In this document: positions 1 through 6,438 of the stretch, one piece after another
Numbering within the stretch: the first letter of the stretch is position 1
Layout of the letters: each line of letters begins with the position of its first letter
Source of the DNA: Kingella sp. (in: b-proteobacteria)
GTDB taxonomy: Bacteria; Pseudomonadota; Gammaproteobacteria; Burkholderiales; Neisseriaceae
Length of the DNA stretch: 17,866 bases
Assembly: GCF_030527935.1 (NCBI RefSeq)
Contig: NZ_JAUMZV010000042.1
Span: 1-17,866, forward strand
Direction: 5' to 3'
The notes under the pieces: model-generated
Database searches by the model: none
What the model saw: only the letters and a program-made list of their open reading frames with translations
Told to the model about the DNA's origin: nothing
Made by a program: the position numbers and the translations under genes

Positions 1-52
1 TAGGGGAAATTCTAACTTAATGTGAATTTCCTGAGTTATCTAGGACAGCCCC
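1..52. mobile_element. probable IS end interrupting the GST gene
   Basis: Homology to the glutathione S-transferase gene stops abruptly near 51. The sequence beyond, read on the minus strand from 52, begins GGGGCTGTCCTAGATAACT, which looks like an IS terminal repeat. It also contains an 8-bp inverted repeat (5-12 with 24-31). No transposase is visible because the window ends here. From memory the end resembles IS1016/IS1595-type ends, but I cannot confirm the family. Confidence 0.45.
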
Positions 53-308
53 AATCTTTATCCAAATCAAAGCCATATTACGTGGCGAGATAACGCTGAA
101 TGTGCACGCTATCGGGCACGGACTTTCCGTTGTCGTCCAGCACGGGGATGTTGCCCTTAGGCATTTTGGAAATATCGTTCACAAATTCGCGCTCAAACGG
201 CAGCTTCGCCAACGTGAGCAGGGCTTCTGTTTTCCAGCAAAAGGCTGATGAACTGCGCACAAAGCCGTGCGGCGTGGGCAAACCTGATGCGGTGTAGAGT
301 TTTAACAT
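51..308 (-). pseudogene. glutathione S-transferase N-terminal domain, nonsense mutation plus truncation
   Basis: The first 76 codons encode a thioredoxin-fold GST N-terminal domain. It shows an N-terminal beta strand (MLKLYTASG), the cis-proline loop (IPVLDDNGK) and the glutathione-contacting acidic/Ser pair (PDSVHIQRYL). A TAA at 80-78 ends the frame. The same frame continues beyond the stop with YGFDLDKDW (77-51), which reads like normal GST sequence, so the TAA probably replaced a sense codon such as CAA. After W the homology is lost at the IS-like end. The whole C-terminal helical domain (more than 120 residues) is missing. The ATG at 308 has a good ribosome binding site (TAGGAG). It lies downstream of the aspS terminator, so it would need its own promoter. 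Almost certainly non-functional. Confidence 0.8.
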
Positions 309-341
309 GATGATTTATCTCCTAATGATTGATTAAACAAA

Positions 342-380
342 AGGCAGTCTGAAAACACATTTCCCATTTTCAGACTGCCT
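342..380 (-). terminator. aspS intrinsic terminator built from two variant DUS
   Basis: A perfect 14-bp inverted repeat (342-355 with 367-380) encloses an 11-nt loop. Read on the minus strand it is followed by TTTTGTTT, a U-rich tail. It lies 18 bp past the aspS stop. Each arm is AGGCAGTCTGAA, a one-base variant of the DUS used elsewhere in this window, present in both arms. Confidence 0.85.
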
Positions 381-398
381 ATTTATGCTTACTGCTGA

Positions 399-2207
399 CT
401 ACGCTTCCTTGCTTTCCGCCGCTTTCACGCGCAGCCGCAAGTTCAATTCACGCAACTGTTTCTCGTCCACGGTGTTGGGCGCGTCCACCAGCAAGTCTTG
501 GGCGCGTTGTGTTTTCGGGAAGGCAATCACATCGCGGATAGACTCTGCGCCCGCCATCAGCGTTACCAAGCGGTCTAAGCCAAACGCCAAACCGCCGTGT
601 GGTGGCGCGCCGAATTTCAAATTATCCAGCAGGAAGCCAAATTTGTTTTGCTGCTCTTCGGGGCTGATTTTCAGCGCGGCGAACACTTTTTCTTGTACTT
701 CGGCGCGGTGGATACGGATTGAGCCGCCGCCAATTTCCCAGCCGTTCAACACCATATCGTAGGCGCGGGCTAGGCAGTTTTCAGGCTGCGTTTCCATCAA
801 ATCTTCATGCCCTGCTTTGGGCGATGTGAACGGGTGGTGCATCGCGGTGTAGCGGTTTTCTTCTTCATCGTATTCAAACATGGGGAAATCCACCACCCAC
901 AGCGGTTTCCATTCGTCCACAAAATAGCCATCTGCCACGCCGTGTTCGTGTCCGACTTTAATCCGCAATGCACCAATCGCTTCGTTCACCACTTTGGCTT
1001 TGTCTGCGCCGAAGAAAATCAAATCGCCGTTTTGCGCGCCTGTGCGCTCAATAATGGTTTTCAGGCAGCCTTCGGATAGGAATTTCACAATCGGCGATTG
1101 CAAGCCGCTGTCTTCGCCGTTGCTCAAATTGTTCACATCGTTCACTTTGATATACGCCAAGCCTTTTGCGCCGTAAATACCGACAAATTTGGTGTATTCG
1201 TCAATGTCTTTGCGGCTCAATTTTGCGCCATTGTGCACGCGCAAGGCGACCACGCGACCGTTGGGCATATCGGCAGCGGCGCGGAATACTTTGAACTCTT
1301 CCGTTTTCATCACGTCTGTTAGCTCGGTGAATACCAACGACACGCGCATATCGGGCTTGTCTGAGCCGTATTTAAACATGGCTTCGCTGTATGGCATACG
1401 CGGGAAGTCGCCCAAATCCACGCCCAGCGCGTCTTTGAACACTTGTTTTGCCATGCCCTCGGTGATGTCCATGATTTCGTTTTCGTTCAGGAAAGACGTT
1501 TCCAAGTCAATTTGGGTAAATTCAGGCTGCCTATCGGCGCGCAAATCTTCATCGCGGAAGCATTTGGTGATTTGGTAATAGCGGTCAAAGCCTGCCACCA
1601 TCAGCAGTTGTTTGAAGAGCTGGGGCGATTGTGGCAGCGCGAAAAATTCGCCTGCGTGCACGCGGCTGGGCACAAGGTAATCGCGCGCGCCCTCGGGGGT
1701 GGAGCGTGTGAGCATGGGCGTTTCAATGTCAATAAAGCCTTGCGCGTCCAAATAACGGCGCACGCCCATCGCCACTTGATAGCGCAGGCGCAGATTGCGC
1801 TGCATCACGGGACGGCGCAGGTCAATCACGCGGTTTTGCAGGCGCACGGTTTCGCTGATGTTTTCATCGTCAATCATAAAGGGGGGCGTGGCGGCGGGGT
1901 TCAAAATCTCAATTTCTTTGGCGAGAATTTCAATTTTGCCTGACACCATTTTGTCGTTGGTGGTGCCCTCGGGGCGATGGCGCACGCGCCCTGTGATGCT
2001 GAGCACGAACTCGTTACGTGCGGAATCGGCAAGCGCAAAGGCTTCGGGCGTGTCGGGGTCAATCACCACTTGCACGATGCCTTCGCGGTCGCGCAGGTCA
2101 ATAAAAATAACCCCACCGTGGTCGCGGCGGCGGTGCACCCAGCCTTTTACGGTTACGGTTTGGTCTAGATAGGCTTCGTTGATTAAGCCGCAGTAGTTGG
2201 TACGCAT
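399..2207 (-). CDS. aspS: aspartyl-tRNA synthetase (probably non-discriminating)
   Basis: A 602-residue class II synthetase that charges tRNA-Asp with aspartate in the cytoplasm. The N-terminal OB-fold anticodon domain holds VKGWVHRRRDHGG (20-32). Class II motif 2 lies at about 217-236 (FRDEDLRADRQPEF) and motif 3 near the C-terminus (GGLAFGLDRL). Length is normal for bacterial AspRS, including the GAD insertion domain. His30 in RRRDHGG replaces the Leu of E. coli AspRS. In Pseudomonas aeruginosa the corresponding His is linked to relaxed specificity for tRNA-Asn, so this enzyme may also feed the GatCAB amidotransferase route to Asn-tRNA (inference). A DUS at 1521-1532 encodes R-Q-P-E inside motif 2. 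The ribosome binding site is weak (AGAAAGAA). The upstream neighbour is the broken mrr gene, 64 bp away, and the gene ends at the 342-380 terminator. Confidence 0.98.
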   Translation of the reverse strand: MRTNYCGLINEAYLDQTVTVKGWVHRRRDHGGVIFIDLRDREGIVQVVIDPDTPEAFALADSARNEFVLSITGRVRHRPEGTTNDKMVSGKIEILAKEIEILNPAATPPFMIDDENISETVRLQNRVIDLRRPVMQRNLRLRYQVAMGVRRYLDAQGFIDIETPMLTRSTPEGARDYLVPSRVHAGEFFALPQSPQLFKQLLMVAGFDRYYQITKCFRDEDLRADRQPEFTQIDLETSFLNENEIMDITEGMAKQVFKDALGVDLGDFPRMPYSEAMFKYGSDKPDMRVSLVFTELTDVMKTEEFKVFRAAADMPNGRVVALRVHNGAKLSRKDIDEYTKFVGIYGAKGLAYIKVNDVNNLSNGEDSGLQSPIVKFLSEGCLKTIIERTGAQNGDLIFFGADKAKVVNEAIGALRIKVGHEHGVADGYFVDEWKPLWVVDFPMFEYDEEENRYTAMHHPFTSPKAGHEDLMETQPENCLARAYDMVLNGWEIGGGSIRIHRAEVQEKVFAALKISPEEQQNKFGFLLDNLKFGAPPHGGLAFGLDRLVTLMAGAESIRDVIAFPKTQRAQDLLVDAPNTVDEKQLRELNLRLRVKAAESKEA

Positions 2208-2271
2208 GGTGGTTCTTTCTTGTTGAATGTTAAAGGGTTATGTGTAAAATTTGGTGCAGGCTGCCTGAAAA

Positions 2272-3197
2272 TTATTTCACTTGATGTATATCATCGGGTA
2301 AGTCGTCCCAAAAATCGCTGTCCAGTTTTTTAATGCTGAATATTTGTTCGGTCTGCATGCCCAAACCGTAATGATAAATATATTCTGCCAATTGTTGCCC
2401 ATCAATCAGTATGATTCGCGGACTGAAACGGTTTTGCGCGTATTCAACGGCATCTTTGGAATAATGTGCCGTTGTGATAAATACTCCTTTATCTTGCGGA
2501 TTGATAGCGCCTGCAAATGTTTGAATAGCAGGGCGGCCGATGGTTTCCTGACGGCGGTAGCGTTTTGCCTGAATAAAAATACGCCCCAAACCCAATACGT
2601 CTTCACGGATTTCCCCGTCAATACCGCCGTCCCGGCTTTGTTTGGTAACGATGGCGGATTTTTCCACTTTACCGCCGTAACCCATATGTTTCAGTAAATC
2701 GACTACCAATTTCTCAAATGTTGCGGGCGTTTTGCTAATGACGGTTTCTAAAATCTCGTCATAAACCGTTTGGCGGATTGCGTGGAAAGATTGTTCCAGT
2801 TGGGTTATCGGGTCTGTATCAGATTCGATTTCGTTATAGATTTCTGTTTTATCGTCTTTGTTATTATGACGTAACGCCATTTTTTCTTTAACAAAATTGA
2901 TGACTTCAATTCAATATCGTCTTTATCGGCATATTGTTTTCCCAAGTCGGTGATTTGGTAAAAGCCGCGCTTGGGACGCAATAATAAACCCGTTAAAGCA
3001 TGATAGCTTAATACCCATGAAATTTTATCTGCAAAGATGTTGCCGTTGCCCGATGGGTATTCGGCATTGATTTCCGCCTCATTCAAGCCGAGTTTTTCGG
3101 CAAGCGGTTTAATGAGTTGGGATTTTCGCCACAGGTTACCGTCTGATAATAACTGTAAAATGGGACGGCGCAATTCATTGTTATTGAGTAGGGGCAT
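2272..3197 (-). pseudogene. mrr: Mrr-type methyl-directed restriction endonuclease, frameshifted
   Basis: Two overlapping frames together make one Mrr protein. The first (from ATG 3197) encodes the winged-helix Mrr N-terminal domain up to LLKKK. The second (ATG 2880 to stop 2272) encodes a coiled linker and the Mrr catalytic domain, with DGGIDG and the PD-(D/E)xK-like QAK (residues 84-88 and 104-106 of the second frame). The break is at an A6 run (2880-2885 on the minus strand). One extra A would join the frames into a protein of about 308 residues, close to E. coli Mrr (304). Mrr cleaves methylated DNA, so loss may have been tolerated or selected. I chose ATG 3197 because the upstream in-frame ATG at 3257 lacks a ribosome binding site and falls before a dyad. 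The gene appears more AT-rich than its neighbours and sits in an accessory patch. A sequencing error or slippage-based switching are alternatives to true decay. Confidence 0.85.
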
Positions 3198-3214
3198 AAC
3201 AGTCTCAAATTTTC

Positions 3215-3238
3215 CGACCTTTTGAATATAAAAGGTCG
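3215..3238. promoter_or_regulatory. dyad upstream of mrr
   Basis: A perfect 9-bp inverted repeat (CGACCTTTT at 3215-3223, AAAAGGTCG at 3230-3238) with a 6-nt spacer lies 18-41 bp before the mrr start. The centre on the minus strand contains TATATTC, which could serve as a -10 element. It could be an operator or a leader hairpin. No matching regulator gene is in the window. Confidence 0.4.
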
Positions 3239-3305
3239 TCGGAGGGTATTGTTGCATTTGGATTTTATTTGGCGGAAGGCTGTGGCTGTCAATCCAATAG
3301 ATATA

Positions 3306-3324
3306 TTTTCAGGCTGCCTGAAAA
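3306..3324. repeat. palindromic DUS (kingDUS overlapping simDUS)
   Basis: The sequence TTTTCAGGCTGCCTGAAAA is a near-perfect 9+1+9 palindrome just past the mdaB stop. On one strand it contains AGGCAGCCTGAA and on the other AGGCTGCCTGAA, two recognised DUS dialects sharing the central base. It could fold as a tight hairpin behind mdaB. Confidence 0.75.
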
Positions 3325-3327
3325 CGA

Positions 3328-3915
3328 TTATTCGGCTTTGCCAAACACTTTCGTTAAATGCTGCGCGTAATCGGCGAAATAGTGTTCAGGCTGCGGGTTT
3401 TTGATGACATCGTTGCAGATAAAGGTGGGCAGCGGGCGCATGCCTAAAAATTCGTTGGCTTTGTGAAAATGCAAATACACGCCGTCCACGCCTGCGCCGT
3501 CGAAAAAATCGCCCGCGCGGGTAAAGGCTTCAATGGGTGCGTTCCATGTGAGCGAGAGCATATGGTGCTTGCCGTGCAACAAGCCGCCTGTGCCGTAGCC
3601 TTCGGTGGGCGTGGCGCTGTGTCGCCCATCGCTGGCGAATAGTTTGCCTGCGCCTGCGGAAAATACTTTGTCCATGTATTCTTTAACTGTCCACGGCTCG
3701 CCCATCCACCATGCGGGCATTTGCCAAATCACGGCATCTGCCCATAGGATTTTTTCCACTTCTGCTTGGGCATCGTAGCCGTTGTCAATCACGGTTTCTT
3801 GGGTGTGATGCCCAAGTGCGGCGAGTGTTTCTTGCGCGAGCGTGTGCAGGCTGTGGTTGAGTTTGCCTTGCGAATGTCCGAATGCTTTGCCGCCGTTGAT
3901 TAGGAGAATGTTCAT
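3328..3915 (-). CDS. mdaB: MdaB-family NADPH:quinone reductase
   Basis: A 195-residue flavodoxin-fold FAD enzyme of the MdaB (modulator of drug activity B) family. Such enzymes carry out two-electron reduction of quinones with NADPH and protect against oxidative stress. The sequence follows E. coli MdaB closely along its length: MNILLINGGKAFGHSQG at the N-terminus, WADAVIWQMPAWWMGEPWT near 56-75, MLSLTWNAPIEAF, and GVDGVYLHFHKANEFLGM before the C-terminus. The start at 3915 matches the family N-terminus and has an AAGGA ribosome binding site; an in-frame extension to 4005 overlaps the DUF29 gene and is not conserved in sense. It is 41 bp downstream of the DUF29 stop with a palindromic DUS between, so it may be co-transcribed with DUF29 and DUF502. 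Confidence 0.95.
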   Translation of the reverse strand: MNILLINGGKAFGHSQGKLNHSLHTLAQETLAALGHHTQETVIDNGYDAQAEVEKILWADAVIWQMPAWWMGEPWTVKEYMDKVFSAGAGKLFASDGRHSATPTEGYGTGGLLHGKHHMLSLTWNAPIEAFTRAGDFFDGAGVDGVYLHFHKANEFLGMRPLPTFICNDVIKNPQPEHYFADYAQHLTKVFGKAE

Positions 3916-3939
3916 GGTGTGTCCTTGTGGTTGCGGGGT

Positions 3940-3954
3940 TTCAGGCTGCCTGAA
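3940..3954. repeat. palindromic DUS between DUF29 and mdaB
   Basis: TTCAGGCTGCCTGAA is a 7+1+7 palindrome combining kingDUS (3940-3951, minus) and simDUS (3943-3954, plus). This is the second such composite in the window. Confidence 0.75.
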
Positions 3955-3956
3955 TG

Positions 3957-4392
3957 TTATTCGTACGCAAAAAAATCTTTCTCGCGGATTTCGGTTGCTG
4001 TCCAAATCGGCTCTTGCGGCAAGATTTGGATACCTGTTTCAATCGCGGCTTGTTGTACGCCACGCTGCCATGCTTTTTGCAGCCATTCGTTATCGTGAAA
4101 ATGATTGGCTAAACTGGGTGAATCTTCTATTAAGTCGTTGATTTCTTGGCGTTGGTCAAGAATGGTTCTGCGCCAGCTATCGTCGCGATGCGTGGGTTGA
4201 TACGTCCATTTTAATAAGTGTGCAATCAGAATACCCATGCGGCGGAGTAATTCGCGATGTTCTTTGCGGCTCATGGCTTCCATTTCTTCAATTAGGTTGG
4301 CAACGTCCAACTCTTGCATTTTGCCTGCTTTTATATAGTGCGGCTTGGTGTGCAGTCCATGCGGCAAAATCTTGATTGTAATGGATATTCAT
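3957..4392 (-). pseudogene. DUF29 family protein, frameshifted near the N-terminus
   Basis: The main frame encodes most of a DUF29 protein (QELDVANLIEEMEAMSR, LLKWTYQPTHRDDSWR, DSPSLANHF, ETGIQILPQ). Its function is unknown; members are short cytoplasmic proteins common in Proteobacteria and Cyanobacteria. The expected N-terminus lies in another frame: from ATG 4392 one reads MNIHYNQDFAAWTAHQAAL, then the frame is lost at the CTATATAAAAGC stretch (4338-4327) and hits a TGA. Removing one base there joins the two parts into a 144-residue protein of normal DUF29 size. A shortened product from the internal ATG at 4367 is possible but would lose the conserved start. The gene begins 14 bp after the DUF502 stop. 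A sequencing error cannot be excluded. Confidence 0.75.
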
Positions 4393-4406
4393 GTTGCACT
4401 TCTTGT

Positions 4407-5051
4407 TTATTGCTTTTCAGGCTGCTCTATGCTGGGCTGGTCGCTGGGCATCACCATGCCGAGTGAGATGACGTATTTTAGGGCTTCATCCACGCTCATG
4501 TTGAATTGGCGGATGTCGCTGCGGCGCACCATGATGTAGTAGCCGCCTGTGGGATTGGGCGTGGTGGGAACGTACACGGAAACGTAGTCGGTTTGCTCGG
4601 GTAGGGCTTTAGCGATGGCTTGTGGCACTTCGCCTGATACGAATGCGATTGTCCAAATATTGGGCTGGGGAAAGGGGATGAGCACGGGGGTTTGGAATGA
4701 GCGTGCGTTGTCGGACAATAGGCTTTCGGATACTTTTTTTACGCTGGAATAGATGGATTTTACTACGGGGATGCGCCCGAGCAGGCTGTCCCATGCTTCT
4801 AGGAATTTGCGCCCGAGCATATTGGCGGCGAAGATGCCTGTAATCAGCAAGACGATGATGGCGATGATGAAGCCTTGCCCTGGAATGTTAAAGCCGATGT
4901 AGTTTTCAGGCTGCCATTTTTGTGGAACAAGGTTGGCGAGCCAGTCGGTGGCGTTGATGATGTAGCCGATGAGCCAGATGGTTACGGCGATGGGCAGCCA
5001 TACGAGTAGCCCTGCGATAAGGTATTTTTTTAGGTACTTGCCGATGCTCAT
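4407..5051 (-). CDS. DUF502 family inner-membrane protein
   Basis: A 214-residue member of the DUF502 family, function unknown. Two hydrophobic segments (about 12-33 and 60-79) flank a loop with a conserved-looking NIPGQG motif. They are followed by the family signature GRIPVVKSIYSSVKKV (92-107) and a soluble C-terminal domain with PTTPNPTGGYY. The last codons (EQPEKQ) and the loop residues WQPEN are encoded by DUS-like sequence. There is no clear Shine-Dalgarno before ATG 5051, but the start fits the family. From memory, in Neisseria meningitidis a DUF502 gene lies directly beside aspS and pldA; here mrr, mdaB and DUF29 separate it from aspS. It probably leads an operon with DUF29 and mdaB. 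Confidence 0.9.
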   Translation of the reverse strand: MSIGKYLKKYLIAGLLVWLPIAVTIWLIGYIINATDWLANLVPQKWQPENYIGFNIPGQGFIIAIIVLLITGIFAANMLGRKFLEAWDSLLGRIPVVKSIYSSVKKVSESLLSDNARSFQTPVLIPFPQPNIWTIAFVSGEVPQAIAKALPEQTDYVSVYVPTTPNPTGGYYIMVRRSDIRQFNMSVDEALKYVISLGMVMPSDQPSIEQPEKQ

Positions 5052-5156
5052 GGTGCGCGGGTTGGGGGTGGGCGGGGTGGTAAAAGGGCGGGATTATACG
5101 CGCTTTGCGGGTGGTTTGGTTGGTGATGTTAAGGCAGCCTGAAACCTTTATGGAAC

Positions 5157-5204
5157 GGCTAACGCTGATATTTTGCGTGAACAAGCATCGTGGTTGCGTT
5201 AGCC
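5157..5204. repeat. inverted repeat in the DUF502-pldA spacer
   Basis: Nine-base arms GGCTAACGC (5157-5165) and GCGTTAGCC (5196-5204) enclose 30 nt. A smaller ATTCAG/CTGAAT inverted repeat follows at 5217-5234. No function can be assigned; it may be the remnant of a small repeat element. Confidence 0.4.
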
Positions 5205-5244
5205 AATGATTTGTTTATTCAGGAATTTCTGAATATCAAACAAG

Positions 5245-5264
5245 ATTCCCGCCTACGCGGGAAT
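5245..5264. repeat. dRS3-type neisserial repeat
   Basis: ATTCCC, 8 bases, GGGAAT matches the 20-bp dRS3 pattern known from Neisseria, where such repeats occur in arrays and serve as integration targets for filamentous prophage. Here it is single. On the minus strand it follows pldA and is trailed by CTTGTTTG, so it may also help terminate pldA transcription. Confidence 0.75.
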
Positions 5265-5304
5265 GACGGCATTTCTTGTTTTCAGGCTGCCTTTGAGGGT
5301 TGGA

Positions 5305-6438
5305 TTAAAGCGCGTCCCAGCCGTTGAACATGAGCCCTAAGCCGATGCCTTTTTGTTTGTGGTTGTAGTCAATCAGGCTTTCGCCGTAGCCGTAGAAGCC
5401 TTGCACATAGCCTTTTAGGTTGCCTTTGATGGGGAAGGTGTAGTTGAGTTGCACTGCGCCTTTGCCGTGGCGGGGGTTGTAGCGCAGGGTGCTGGATAGG
5501 GTGTGTTTGTTGTTGAATTGGTAGGCGAGACGGATGTCGCCGTAGCCCATGTAGTGCATGATGTCGGGGTTGTCGTCTTTGTCGTTTTCGGGGTCTAGGC
5601 GTGTCCAGATGCGGGGGACGACGGAGAGTTTGCCCCATTCCATGCCTGCCATCGCATAGATGCGGTTCCATGAGCGCGATAGGGGTTGGCTTTGTCCGTT
5701 GGATTGGTGGATGTAGCCTACGCCGAGCATGCGCAGTTTGCCGCCAAAGGGGAGATTGGCTTTAACGGGCTGGGTGAGAAACAGCTCGGGGGCGTAGTCG
5801 CTGTTGCGGAAAGGGGCGGATTTTTTGCCACGGTTGTAAACCTGCCAGTTGGATTGTTGGGTGTAGGCTGCCCATAGGTCGGCGTGTGTGCCAAATAAGT
5901 CTTCGGCGATTTTGGTTTTTAGGGAGATTTGCATTTTGGTTTCAATGCGTTTTTGTTGGGTGTGGATGTCGTCAATGGCTACGCCGCGCGTGGGGCTGCT
6001 GGGGGTGTAGTTGGGCGATGAGCGATACCATGCGGGCAGGATGTACATGGGTTCGTGCTCACGGATGCTGAATACGCCGTTTTCGTTGTTTCTGTCTAGG
6101 TCGTAGAGCCGTGATAGCAGGGAATAGCTTTCGCTGTCGCTGCTGGGTTCGGCAAAGACGATTTGCGCGCTTTGGTTGGCTTTGCTGGTGGCGTGCGTTT
6201 GGGCTAGGTCTATGCTTTTGGATTGGGGTTGGCTGGGGCTGGCGTAGGCGCGGTCGTAGCAGGCGAGACGGCTGGTGGGGTCGCTGATGGCGACGCAGGA
6301 TTGGGCGGGTGCTTCGGCGGGGGCGGGGGCGATGTTTGCGCTGGCGGTGGGCTCGTTGGTGGGCGTGAGTGGGATTTCGGTTTCGGCTTGGGCAAATGGG
6401 GCGAAGCTGATGAGTGAGAGTAGGATGGCTTTTTTCAT
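5305..6438 (-). CDS. pldA: outer membrane phospholipase A (OMPLA)
   Basis: A 377-residue outer-membrane beta-barrel phospholipase that removes misplaced phospholipids from the outer leaflet. A signal peptide of 18 residues ends AQA. A Pro/Ala-rich linker and a small Cys segment (C48...RLACYD) precede the barrel. The barrel carries the OMPLA catalytic signature YIHQSNG with His244, Ser246 and Asn258 spaced exactly as His142/Ser144/Asn156 in E. coli. The C-terminal strand ends GLGLMFNGWDAL. The N-terminal region makes it longer than E. coli OMPLA (289 residues), as in other neisserial homologues. No strong ribosome binding site precedes ATG 6438. It is separated from DUF502 by 253 bp containing a DUS, inverted repeats, a dRS3 repeat and a second DUS. 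Confidence 0.95.
   Translation of the reverse strand: MKKAILLSLISFAPFAQAETEIPLTPTNEPTASANIAPAPAEAPAQSCVAISDPTSRLACYDRAYASPSQPQSKSIDLAQTHATSKANQSAQIVFAEPSSDSESYSLLSRLYDLDRNNENGVFSIREHEPMYILPAWYRSSPNYTPSSPTRGVAIDDIHTQQKRIETKMQISLKTKIAEDLFGTHADLWAAYTQQSNWQVYNRGKKSAPFRNSDYAPELFLTQPVKANLPFGGKLRMLGVGYIHQSNGQSQPLSRSWNRIYAMAGMEWGKLSVVPRIWTRLDPENDKDDNPDIMHYMGYGDIRLAYQFNNKHTLSSTLRYNPRHGKGAVQLNYTFPIKGNLKGYVQGFYGYGESLIDYNHKQKGIGLGLMFNGWDAL

Noticed and set aside
1443..1943. Long plus-strand frame opposite aspS
   Set aside because: Antisense shadow of a conserved synthetase gene. The same applies to the plus-strand frame 8818-9618 opposite corC.
2880..2885. Programmed ribosomal frameshift in mrr
   Set aside because: The A6 run with an adjacent AAAG resembles a slippery site, but Mrr is normally a single frame and no stimulatory structure was seen. 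An indel is simpler.
2272..3197. Full restriction-modification system
   Set aside because: No methyltransferase or specificity gene is adjacent; Mrr enzymes are stand-alone, and this one is broken.
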